Assembly (NCBI GenBank): GCA_002254335.1
Contig: NIVA01000007.1
Coordinates: forward strand, 1-35,608
Direction of reading: 5' to 3'
DNA: 35,608 nucleotides
Origin: Bacteroidetes bacterium 4572_114
GTDB taxonomy: Bacteria; Bacteroidota; Bacteroidia; Bacteroidales; 4484-276
The position numbers and the translations under genes are program-made. Positions 18,854 to 26,752 of the stretch are shown here, piece by piece. The notes below the pieces were generated by a model that saw nothing but the letters and a program-made list of their open reading frames with translations, had not been told where the DNA came from and made no database searches. Every line of letters begins with the position of its first letter. Position 1 is the first letter of the stretch.

Positions 18854-18878
18854 CCGCCAAACAAAACAATCGGTTTTT

Positions 18879-19571
18879 ATGAAAATCCTTATCCTTACTG
18901 CAACAGAACTTGAAGCAAGGCCTTTGAAAGAGAAGCTAAAACCGATAATTGAAAAAGATGTTCGCATTGAAAGATTTCTCTACGGGGGCATAACCATAGA
19001 TGTGCTTGTGAGCGGCATCGGCATGGTTGCCAAGGCATATCAGTTGGGCCGTTACTTGCAAAAGGGGAAATATGACCTGGCCCTCAACGTTGGGATTGCA
19101 GGAAGTTTTAACAAAGAAACCCCGATTGGTTCGGTGGTCAATGTGGTGCAAGACCGGTTTGCGGAAATGGGCGCCCAGGACGGTGACGATTTTATTGGGA
19201 TCGCTGAAATGAATTTTGAGGAATTTAAAACATATCCTTACACAAATGGAATATTGAGAAATGGCACTGATTTCGGTAAATTTGGTTTGGATGACATGAA
19301 AAAAGCGAATGGGATTACTGCAAACACTATTCATGGAAAACATGAGACAATTTCAAGGATAACCAAAAAATTCAACCCTGATATTGAAACCATGGGCGGG
19401 GCGGCATTTTTGTTTGTGTGCATGTCCGAAAAAATACCCTGTGCACAAATCCGTTCAATTTCAAATTATGTAGAAGTAAGGGACCGGTTGAAATGGAAGG
19501 TACCGTTGGCAATTGCGCAGTTGACGCAAGAAGTGATGAAGGTAATTGAAAATATAAACAGAAAAGGTTAG
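18879..19571 (+). CDS. mqnB: Futalosine hydrolase (MTAN-like)
   Basis: Nucleoside phosphorylase-like fold motifs (NVGIAGSF, ETMGGAAF, QIRSISNYVE) and clustering with mqnD. Confidence 0.82.
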   Translation: MKILILTATELEARPLKEKLKPIIEKDVRIERFLYGGITIDVLVSGIGMVAKAYQLGRYLQKGKYDLALNVGIAGSFNKETPIGSVVNVVQDRFAEMGAQDGDDFIGIAEMNFEEFKTYPYTNGILRNGTDFGKFGLDDMKKANGITANTIHGKHETISRITKKFNPDIETMGGAAFLFVCMSEKIPCAQIRSISNYVEVRDRLKWKVPLAIAQLTQEVMKVIENINRKG

Positions 19572-19622
19572 TGTAAAATGATAAAAATCATCAACAAAAT
19601 GAACAGATGTCTAACCAATAAT

Positions 19623-20093
19623 ATGAAACTTAAAACTATAAGGTTTTTGATGTTTGGGATATTGACGTTAACAATAATCTCCTGCACTAAAATCTGCAAT
19701 GTAGATTGTTTCACCCCGCCGGGCGACCTAAGGCTAAAGATTACCAATGAAGCAGATTCAACCGATTTAATTTTTACCGGCGTTTATAATGCCGATTCTA
19801 TTGCTATATTTTACCTGGATAATAATGTGAAAAGAAACATCGAATTATCCATCTACACCGATTCGGTAAATCAAAGATCAATGATCTCTTCCGCTGAAAT
19901 TGCCTGGAAAAGTGTGGAGGGTTTTAAAGATTATTTCTTATATCTTAATTGGGAGGAAGTTGACACACTTTACTTAGACGTGGTATCGGCTACCGAAAAC
20001 TGCTGTACCTATCATCCCTTCATTTATTTTGGGATTAACGGTACTGAAACAGAATTTGATACAACTGATTATATGTACGATTTTAAGAAATGA
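19623..20093 (+). CDS. Putative lipoprotein
   Basis: MKLKTIRFLMFGILTLTIISCTKICNVDC lipobox; ATG 19623 preferred over 19578. Confidence 0.6.
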   Translation: MKLKTIRFLMFGILTLTIISCTKICNVDCFTPPGDLRLKITNEADSTDLIFTGVYNADSIAIFYLDNNVKRNIELSIYTDSVNQRSMISSAEIAWKSVEGFKDYFLYLNWEEVDTLYLDVVSATENCCTYHPFIYFGINGTETEFDTTDYMYDFKK

Positions 20094-20107
20094 AAAAAGA
20101 AAAAATA

Positions 20108-20157
20108 ACCACAGGGGCACAAAGGCACAGAGAAAAAAACTTAGTGTCTTTGTGGTG
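20108..20157. repeat. Inverted-repeat intergenic element ACCACAGGGGCACAAAGGCACAGAG...CTTAGTGTCTTTGTGGTG
   Basis: Arms ACCACA..GGCACAAAG / CTTTGTGGT. Resembles a dispersed Bacteroidota intergenic repeat known to me. Confidence 0.6.
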
Positions 20158-20170
20158 GGATTAAAAACGA

Positions 20171-21028
20171 ATGAAAACAAAAATAACCCTCGGCTTTTCG
20201 CCCTGCCCCAACGATACTTTTATCTTCGATGCCATGATACATCAGAAGATCGATACCTGTGGGCTGGAATTTGAATTTCAATTTGGGGATGTTGAGGAAT
20301 TGAACCAGATGGCCGCACAAAGCAAACTCGATGTTACCAAGCTGTCGTTCAATGCTTTCTTTTCTGTTGCCGATAAATATTGCTTATTAAATTCGGGGGC
20401 TGCACTTGGCAAAAACAATGGCCCTCTTTTGATAAGCAAAAACAAACATCCTGAAAAAGATATCCCCAAATTAAAAATTGCCATCCCAGGGCGCAACACC
20501 ACTGCAAACCTCCTGCTTTCGGTAGCTTTCCCCGGGGCGCACAATAAAATTGAATATCTGTTTTCTGATATCGAAACCGCCGTAATAAATGGTGATGTCG
20601 ATGCCGGCCTCATCATTCACGAAAACCGTTTCACTTATTCTGACAGAGGCCTCCATAAAATTATTGACCTGGGCGAATACTGGGAAAAATTAACCTCCTC
20701 CCCTATCCCACTTGGAGGCATTGCCGTAAAAAGGGAACTTAGGCGGGACCTTCAATTAAAAATAGATAAGATTTTAACAAACAGTGTCAGGTACGCTTTT
20801 GACCATCCACGGGGGCCTTTAAGTTTTATTAAGGCACATGCCCAGGAAATGGATGAGGAAGTAATGTATAAGCACATCAAGCTTTATGTTAACAATTTTA
20901 CCCGTGATTTGGGCACGGACGGCAAAAAGGCCGTGAACACACTTTACAGAAAAGCCCGCGAAATGAATTTAGTTGAAGATATTAACCGGGATTTGTTTAT
21001 CGACTATTTATACAATATAAAAAGGTAA
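20171..21028 (+). CDS. mqnD: 1,4-dihydroxy-6-naphthoate synthase
   Basis: TLGFSPCPNDTFIFDAM, LDVTKLSFNAF, GLIIHENRFTY, PIPLGGIAVKR. Confidence 0.92.
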   Translation: MKTKITLGFSPCPNDTFIFDAMIHQKIDTCGLEFEFQFGDVEELNQMAAQSKLDVTKLSFNAFFSVADKYCLLNSGAALGKNNGPLLISKNKHPEKDIPKLKIAIPGRNTTANLLLSVAFPGAHNKIEYLFSDIETAVINGDVDAGLIIHENRFTYSDRGLHKIIDLGEYWEKLTSSPIPLGGIAVKRELRRDLQLKIDKILTNSVRYAFDHPRGPLSFIKAHAQEMDEEVMYKHIKLYVNNFTRDLGTDGKKAVNTLYRKAREMNLVEDINRDLFIDYLYNIKR

Positions 21029-21145
21029 TATGACACAAGAATTATTAACAGTTGGAGTGATTGGAAAATCACTAAAAGAAAATGAAAACCGGGTAGCTAT
21101 CCATCCAGAACATATTAAACGGATCCCCAAAAGATTAAGGATGAA

Positions 21146-21271
21146 GATTACATTTGAGGTTGGATATGGATTAAAATTTGGAATGGATGATAAAGCAATA
21201 GCCACTCAGATTACATTTGAGGTTGGATATGGATTAAAATTTGGAATGGATGATAAAGCAATAGCCACTCA
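21146..21271 (+). repeat. Perfect 63-bp tandem duplication (2 copies, in frame, 21 aa)
   Basis: 21146-21208 equals 21209-21271; encodes ITFEVGYGLKFGMDDKAIAT twice. Confidence 0.97.
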
Positions 21272-21349
21272 TACATCCGGACGAGTTGCATCACGAGAAG
21301 AAATACTTAATAATTTTGATTGCGTGCTAATGCCTAAGCCTCTTGCAGA

Positions 21350-21401
21350 GGATTTGAAACAAGTTCACAAAGGAGGGATTTGAAACAAGTTCACAAAGGA
21401 G
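21350..21401 (+). repeat. Perfect 26-bp tandem duplication (2 copies, frame-shifting)
   Basis: ggatttgaaacaagttcacaaaggag at 21350-21375 and 21376-21401. Confidence 0.97.
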
Positions 21402-22287
21402 CAATTGTTTGGGGATGGCCTCATTGTGTACAGCAAAAAGAAATTACTCAAATATCCATTGATAGAAAATTAACGCTTATTGCATGGGAAGAAATGTTCA
21501 AATGGAGTAAATCGGGTGATAAAAACATGCATATATTCTATAAAAACAATGAAATTGCAGGTTATGCAGGTGTAAATCATGCATTAAGCCTAATAGGTGT
21601 TATAGGAAATTATGGTAAACCACGAAAAGCCGCAATTCTAAGTTTTGGTTCTGTGAGCAGAGGAGCGGTATATGCGCTGCAAGGCCAAGGAGCCACAAAC
21701 ATTACCGTTTACACGCGTAGATTGCCAACAGATGTTGCTGAACAATTACCGGGCGTAGTATTTAAACAAATGCAAAATGACGAATTTGGAAATTTACTTT
21801 CTATAGAACCTGATGGAAGTACTCGTCCATTTTCAGAAGCCTTATCCGATGTTCAAATTATTGTTAATGGTACTTTACAAGATATTGAACATCCTTTAAT
21901 GTTTATTCCGAAAGAAAAATCTAATATCTTGAAGGATGGCACTCTAATTATCGACATAAGCTGTGATGAAGGTATGGGTTTTTGGTGCTCGAAACCTACT
22001 ACATTTGAACATCCGTTAATTAATGCTGATGGCAAATTTTATTATGCGGTTGACCACAGTCCAAGTTATTATTGGAATGCCGCTTCTTGGGATATTTCTG
22101 AAGCACTATTACCTTTTTTACCCATTGTAATGAAGGGAGAGAAAGCTTGGGAGAAGGACAAAACCATCTCAAAAGCCATAGAAATAAAAGAGGGAATAAT
22201 TCAAAACCAAAAAATCATTTCATTCCAAAAACGTGAAAAAGAATATCCATACAAATTGCTTTAGTTGACATTATTATGGAAAATTAC

Positions 22288-22426
22288 ATTGTATAACAAA
22301 GGCTATAAAAAATAGGCGGTTTAGTAGTAATATCAAGGCTTGTAGCCCGTTTAAACTTCATCATAAGTTGTAAATTTGTGCTTCGCAATCGCCTACATTT
22401 TCATAGCCAAGACCGTTGCCAACAAT
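22288..22426. repeat. Imperfect long inverted repeat
   Basis: Left attgtataacaaaggctataaaaaataggcg; right, reverse complemented, attgttggcaacggtcttggctatgaaaatgtaggcg. Confidence 0.75.
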
Positions 22427-22508
22427 ACTAATCAATGCCTCTAAACATAACAATGTTCCCATATTGCGAATTTTATAATATCTTTGCATTTAAGACTATT
22501 TTATAATA

Positions 22509-22805
22509 ATGGAAAGAGTATTTGCCAAAAGCACATTAAGAGAATACCGGGAAAAGCATCCTGGTTCAGGGCAATATTTAAAAACATGGTATGATACTGC
22601 AATGAGTTCAGATTGGAATAACCCTAATGAGGTCAAACAGACTTATGCAAATGCAAGTATTTTAAAAGATAACAGGATTGTATTTATTATAAAAGGAAAC
22701 TCGTATAGACTCGTGACGAAGTTCAATTTCACAAAAAAATGGATTTTTATTAGATTTATTGGTTCTCATAATAAGTATGATAAAATTGATGCAAACACGA
22801 TTTAA
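22509..22805 (+). CDS. higB: HigB-type toxin (mRNA interferase)
   Basis: MERVFAKSTLREYREKHPGSGQYLKTWYDTAMSSDW...NNRIVF-like core with IKGNSYRLVTKFNFTKKWIFIRFIGSHNKYDKID. Confidence 0.87.
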   Translation: MERVFAKSTLREYREKHPGSGQYLKTWYDTAMSSDWNNPNEVKQTYANASILKDNRIVFIIKGNSYRLVTKFNFTKKWIFIRFIGSHNKYDKIDANTI

Positions 22806-22816
22806 AGATTAAAGAC

Positions 22817-23185
22817 ATGAATATAAAACCGATTAAAACAGAAAGTGATTATCGAACAGCTCTAAAAAGGCTTGAAGTAATTTTTGATGCAGAGATAGGC
22901 ACACAAGAAAGTGATGAGGCAGATGTTCTGGGACTAATGATTGATGATTATGAAAAAAAATATTATCCTATTGAAGCACCTGACCCAATAGAAGCAATAA
23001 AAATCAGAATGGAAGAAATGCAGCTTAAACAAGTTGACTTGGTAGTTGAGATTGGCGGAAAAAGCAGGGTTTCTGAGATTCTTAATCGCCGACGTAAATT
23101 GACTGTTGATATGATTCGTAATTTGACAACCAGATTAAATCTTTCTCCAGGACTATTGATTAATGATTATCAGTTAATGAGATGA
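22817..23185 (+). CDS. higA: HigA-type antitoxin (XRE family HTH)
   Basis: ALKRLEVIFDAEIGTQESDEADVLGLMIDDYEKKYYPIEAPDPIEAIKIRMEEMQLKQVDL...KSRVSEILNRRRKLTVDMIRNL. Confidence 0.88.
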   Translation: MNIKPIKTESDYRTALKRLEVIFDAEIGTQESDEADVLGLMIDDYEKKYYPIEAPDPIEAIKIRMEEMQLKQVDLVVEIGGKSRVSEILNRRRKLTVDMIRNLTTRLNLSPGLLINDYQLMR

Positions 23186-23437
23186 ATAAAGGGCATTTTT
23201 CATATACCCCTAAAAGCAGTTTACACTTCTTCGGATGAATGCTTATTTATTTTCTTTGTGAAACAATGAAAGATGCCGAATAAAGTACTAACACACACAA
23301 GCATAGCCAGCCCCGATTTTCGGGGATCAAAACATTAAAGACCATTCGCATATCCATACAGACCCATACGGGCCAATTACACGAAGTGAATCCGTACGGA
23401 CTATGTATCGCAAGTCTAACGGCAAAACTATAAACAG

Positions 23438-24520
23438 ATGAAATACATTGACGAATACAGAAATAAAGGCCTCGTAATTAAGATAGCCGACAGGATTAAA
23501 AAAATATCAACCCGTAAGGTAAACCTGATGGAAGTATGTGGCGGGCACACCATGTCAATCCAAAAATTCGGCATACCTTACCTTTTGCCAGCTACGGTAA
23601 ATTTACTTTCAGGCCCGGGATGCCCTGTGTGTGTTTCCAGCCGCAAATTCATCGATCATGCTGTGGCCCTGTCGCGGTTGCCCAATGTTGTTATTGCCAC
23701 ATTTGGCGATTTGATACGTGTGCCCGGATCAACCTCAACCCTCGATAAGGAGAAAGCTGCCGGGGCAGATATCAGGATCGTTTATTCAATAATGGAAGCA
23801 ATAAATTTTGCAATTAAATTACCCGAAAAAAAGATAATATTCCTCGGTATTGGCTTTGAGACCACGGCCCCTACAAGTGCTGCCGGTATTGCTTACGCCG
23901 ACAAAGAAAACATCGGTAACTTCTTTTTCCTTAGCTCACATAAAATTATGCCACCGGCAATGTCGGCATTAATTGACGAGGGTGTTAAAATTGATGGATA
24001 TATCGGCCCGGGCCATGTAAGCACCATCACAGGGTCGGGGATGTACGAGGATATTGCCGGGAAATTCAACCTTGGTGTCGTAATCTCCGGTTTCGAGCCG
24101 GTTGACCTTTTGCAATCAATTTATATGCTTGTAGATCAAATTGAAAACAACAGGCAGGAGGTTGCCATTCAGTATAAACGTTTTGTAAAGCCCGAAGGGA
24201 ACACCAAAGCAAAACAACTATTAGAAGATGTATTTGAACTAAAAGACGACTGGTGGAGGGGATTAGGTATTTTACCAAAAAGCGGGTTGCAATTAAGGGA
24301 AAAATACGCAAGGTTTGATGCCACGAAAAATTTCGAAGTTGAAATCGAGAAAACCATCGAACCCAAGGGATGTATTTGTGGAGAGATACTAAAAGGCCTG
24401 AAAACCCCAAAAGATTGTAAACTATTTGCCAAAGCCTGCTCACCACAAAACCCCATCGGTGCCTGCATGGTTTCCAGCGAAGGATCATGCCACGCCTTTT
24501 ATAAGTATAATAGAGGTTAG
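23438..24520 (+). CDS. hypD: Hydrogenase maturation protein HypD
   Basis: MEVCGGHTMSIQKFGI, LLSGPGCPVCVS, GFETTAPTSA, GPGHVSTITG, C-terminal cysteine-rich region. Confidence 0.96.
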   Translation: MKYIDEYRNKGLVIKIADRIKKISTRKVNLMEVCGGHTMSIQKFGIPYLLPATVNLLSGPGCPVCVSSRKFIDHAVALSRLPNVVIATFGDLIRVPGSTSTLDKEKAAGADIRIVYSIMEAINFAIKLPEKKIIFLGIGFETTAPTSAAGIAYADKENIGNFFFLSSHKIMPPAMSALIDEGVKIDGYIGPGHVSTITGSGMYEDIAGKFNLGVVISGFEPVDLLQSIYMLVDQIENNRQEVAIQYKRFVKPEGNTKAKQLLEDVFELKDDWWRGLGILPKSGLQLREKYARFDATKNFEVEIEKTIEPKGCICGEILKGLKTPKDCKLFAKACSPQNPIGACMVSSEGSCHAFYKYNRG

Positions 24521-24528
24521 AGTTGAAT

Positions 24529-24549
24529 GCCGGGTGCCGGGTGCCGGGA
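24529..24549. repeat. 7-bp tandem repeat (GCCGGGT)x3
   Basis: gccgggtgccgggtgccggga between hypD and hypE. Confidence 0.9.
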
Positions 24550-24612
24550 CTTCAAACCTACAAATTTAGACTCTAAGTTTAGTGGTAAATAATACTTTTC
24601 GGAGTGTACTCA

Positions 24613-24654
24613 AACTTTTAACTTTTAACTTTTATCTTTTAACTTTTAACTTTC
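24613..24654. repeat. 7-bp tandem repeat (AACTTTT)x6 ending 1 bp before the hypE start codon
   Basis: Units at 24613, 24620, 24627, 24634 (ATCTTTT), 24641 and 24648 (AACTTTC); ATG at 24656. Confidence 0.92.
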
Positions 24655-24655
24655 T

Positions 24656-25675
24656 ATGAATTCAAACAGCAAAATCCTACTAGGCCACGGAAGTGGCGGA
24701 AAACTTTCACACGAATTGATCAGTGACATTTTTCTTAAATATTTTAACAACGAGATCCTTGGTGCGCAAACCGATTCGGCGGTGCTTGATATTCCCGGCC
24801 GGCACCTTTCTTTTACAACCGATTCGTATGTTGTTGACCCAATATTTTTTCAGGGCGGGAATATTGGAAAACTGGCAGTTTGTGGTACCATAAACGATAT
24901 AGCTGTTTCGGGGGCCAAACCATTGTACCTGAGTTGTGGTTTTATAATTGAAGAGGGATTTGCCCTGACTGATTTGGAGACCATAGCAAAAACCATGGCC
25001 GAAGAAGCTAAAAATGCCGGCGTAAAAATTGTTACCGGCGACACCAAAATCGTAAACAAGGGAAAATGTGATAAGATTTTCATCAACACGGCAGGTATTG
25101 GCGTTTTAGCCCCGGAGAAAAAAGATATAAGCTTTGGGGCCAACATCAAGCCAGGCGATAAGATTATTGTAAACGGTTCTATTGGCGATCATGGGATAGC
25201 TATTCTTGCAGCCCGCGAATCACTAAGTTTCCAGACTGATGTTCAATCTGATTGTGCATCTCTAAACGACCTCATCCAATCATGCCTCGCAAGTTCTGAA
25301 AACATAAAATTTATGCGCGATGCCACCCGTGGCGGGATTGCAACTGTGTTGTGCGAACTTGCAGAAAATAAAAACCTGGGGGTAATAATCGAAGAAAACG
25401 AAGTGCCGCTAAAAGATTTGGTTAAAGGCACATGCGAAGTTTTTGGTTTCGACCCACTTTACCTGGCCAACGAAGGAAAGGTAGTGATGGTGGCCGGGGC
25501 ACAAGATGCCGGACTTATTTTACAAAAGATGAGAAGCCACCCACTTGGGCAGGATGCCCGGATAATTGGCGAAATAACTAAAGGCCACCCTACTAAAGTT
25601 TTAATGCATACTGAAATAGGGGGCCGAAGGATCATCGACATGCTTGCCGGTGAAATGTTACCACGGATTTGCTAA
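24656..25675 (+). CDS. hypE: Hydrogenase maturation protein HypE
   Basis: GHGSGGKLSHELI, SFTTDSYVVDPIFFQGGNIGKLAVCGTINDIAVSGA, MRDATRGG, C-terminal PRIC. Confidence 0.96.
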   Translation: MNSNSKILLGHGSGGKLSHELISDIFLKYFNNEILGAQTDSAVLDIPGRHLSFTTDSYVVDPIFFQGGNIGKLAVCGTINDIAVSGAKPLYLSCGFIIEEGFALTDLETIAKTMAEEAKNAGVKIVTGDTKIVNKGKCDKIFINTAGIGVLAPEKKDISFGANIKPGDKIIVNGSIGDHGIAILAARESLSFQTDVQSDCASLNDLIQSCLASSENIKFMRDATRGGIATVLCELAENKNLGVIIEENEVPLKDLVKGTCEVFGFDPLYLANEGKVVMVAGAQDAGLILQKMRSHPLGQDARIIGEITKGHPTKVLMHTEIGGRRIIDMLAGEMLPRIC

Positions 25676-25699
25676 ACCATACACTGAAAGAGTGCGGTT

Positions 25700-26107
25700 T
25701 TAACCGCTGGTGCCCAATTCGTGATAAAATTTATTTACAGCGCCAGCAAGGTCTTCAAACACAACATAATGGTTTTCACATCCACTACGCGAGCATACAT
25801 TTACCTTGCCCCCTGTTTTAATATTCAACCCAACCATGGGCGCATCACAAATCTGGCACTTTATATCCCGCAAAAGGGATTTATTGCAGTGAGGGCAAAA
25901 GAATTCGAATGTCTCATCCTTCTCGGTGGAAATGTTGCTCTCGTGGCTATAGCATCCGTAAACAGAACATAACCAAAGTACTCCACGCTCTTTTTTACCA
26001 ACAATATTAATTTTAACACTGGCCTTGTCCCTAATAGGATGGTCTGCATCCATCATTGACTTGTCACAATGCGGGCATTTTACCTCTAATGATACAATAT
26101 GATTCAT
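25700..26107 (-). CDS. Multi-zinc-ribbon protein of unknown function, antisense inside the hyp cluster
   Basis: CPHC, CSVYGC, CPHC, CQIC and CSRSGC motifs. Start at ATG 26107 with upstream GGAGT chosen over 26152. Confidence 0.65.
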   Translation of the reverse strand: MNHIVSLEVKCPHCDKSMMDADHPIRDKASVKINIVGKKERGVLWLCSVYGCYSHESNISTEKDETFEFFCPHCNKSLLRDIKCQICDAPMVGLNIKTGGKVNVCSRSGCENHYVVFEDLAGAVNKFYHELGTSG

Positions 26108-26259
26108 ATTTTTTACTCCTAAATGATTTAATGAATAATAATTTTCTTTCAAAAACTGGCATAAAATTACACAAAGGAATCAACAAAAAAATATCTGGCC
26201 TATTTTTTCTGCTAATTTAATTTTATTTCAAATTACTTTTGCAAGCAAAAATTTTACTT

Positions 26260-26601
26260 ATGCACGAATTTTCAATAGCGGTAAATATGGTTGACATTGC
26301 CTTAGAGTATGCCGAAAAATCAAATGCTGCCAGGGTCAATGAAATTGAGCTTGAAATTGGCGAGCTTTCAGGTGTGGTTGACGATGCCATGGAATTTGCC
26401 ATGGAAGCAGCCATAAAGGGCACTTTACTAGAAAATGCCAAAGTAAAAATCGTAAAAATCCCGGGATTGGCCAATTGCAGATCATGTGGCAATGAATTTA
26501 AAATCGAAAATTTTTTTGATCCCTGCGCCAAATGCGGGGCCTACAACCCCGATATTATCAGCGGAAAAGAATTACGCGTAAAATCACTCAATATCGATTG
26601 A
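26260..26601 (+). CDS. hypA: Hydrogenase/urease nickel insertion protein HypA
   Basis: MHEFSIAVNMVDIALEYAEK with the invariant MHE start (ATG 26260, not 26239); CRSCG and CAKCG zinc site. Confidence 0.94.
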   Translation: MHEFSIAVNMVDIALEYAEKSNAARVNEIELEIGELSGVVDDAMEFAMEAAIKGTLLENAKVKIVKIPGLANCRSCGNEFKIENFFDPCAKCGAYNPDIISGKELRVKSLNID

Positions 26602-26628
26602 TAGAAATCGTTATTTTTGCCTATGATA

Positions 26629-26655
26629 AAATGAGGAAATGAGGAAATGAGGAAA
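26629..26655. repeat. 8-bp tandem repeat (AAATGAGG)x3.3
   Basis: Units at 26629, 26637 and 26645, between hypA and hypB. Confidence 0.9.
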
Positions 26656-26752
26656 TGGTAAAATGAGAGAATGATAATACACATTCAATCATTTTGTTCG
26701 TTTAATCATTCAAACATACAACAATAAATAGCAAATAATAAAACAATTCATT

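Larger units (their letters stand above)
21030..22264 (+). pseudogene. N5-(carboxyethyl)ornithine synthase / alanine dehydrogenase-like enzyme, split by a 26-bp tandem duplication
   Basis: Two ORFs (21030-21383 and 21380-22264) form one protein if one copy of the 26-bp repeat is removed. KENENRVAIHPEHI, VWGWPHCVQQ, GVNHALSLIGVIGNYGKPRKAAILSFGSVSRGAVYALQGQGATNITVYTRR. Confidence 0.75.
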
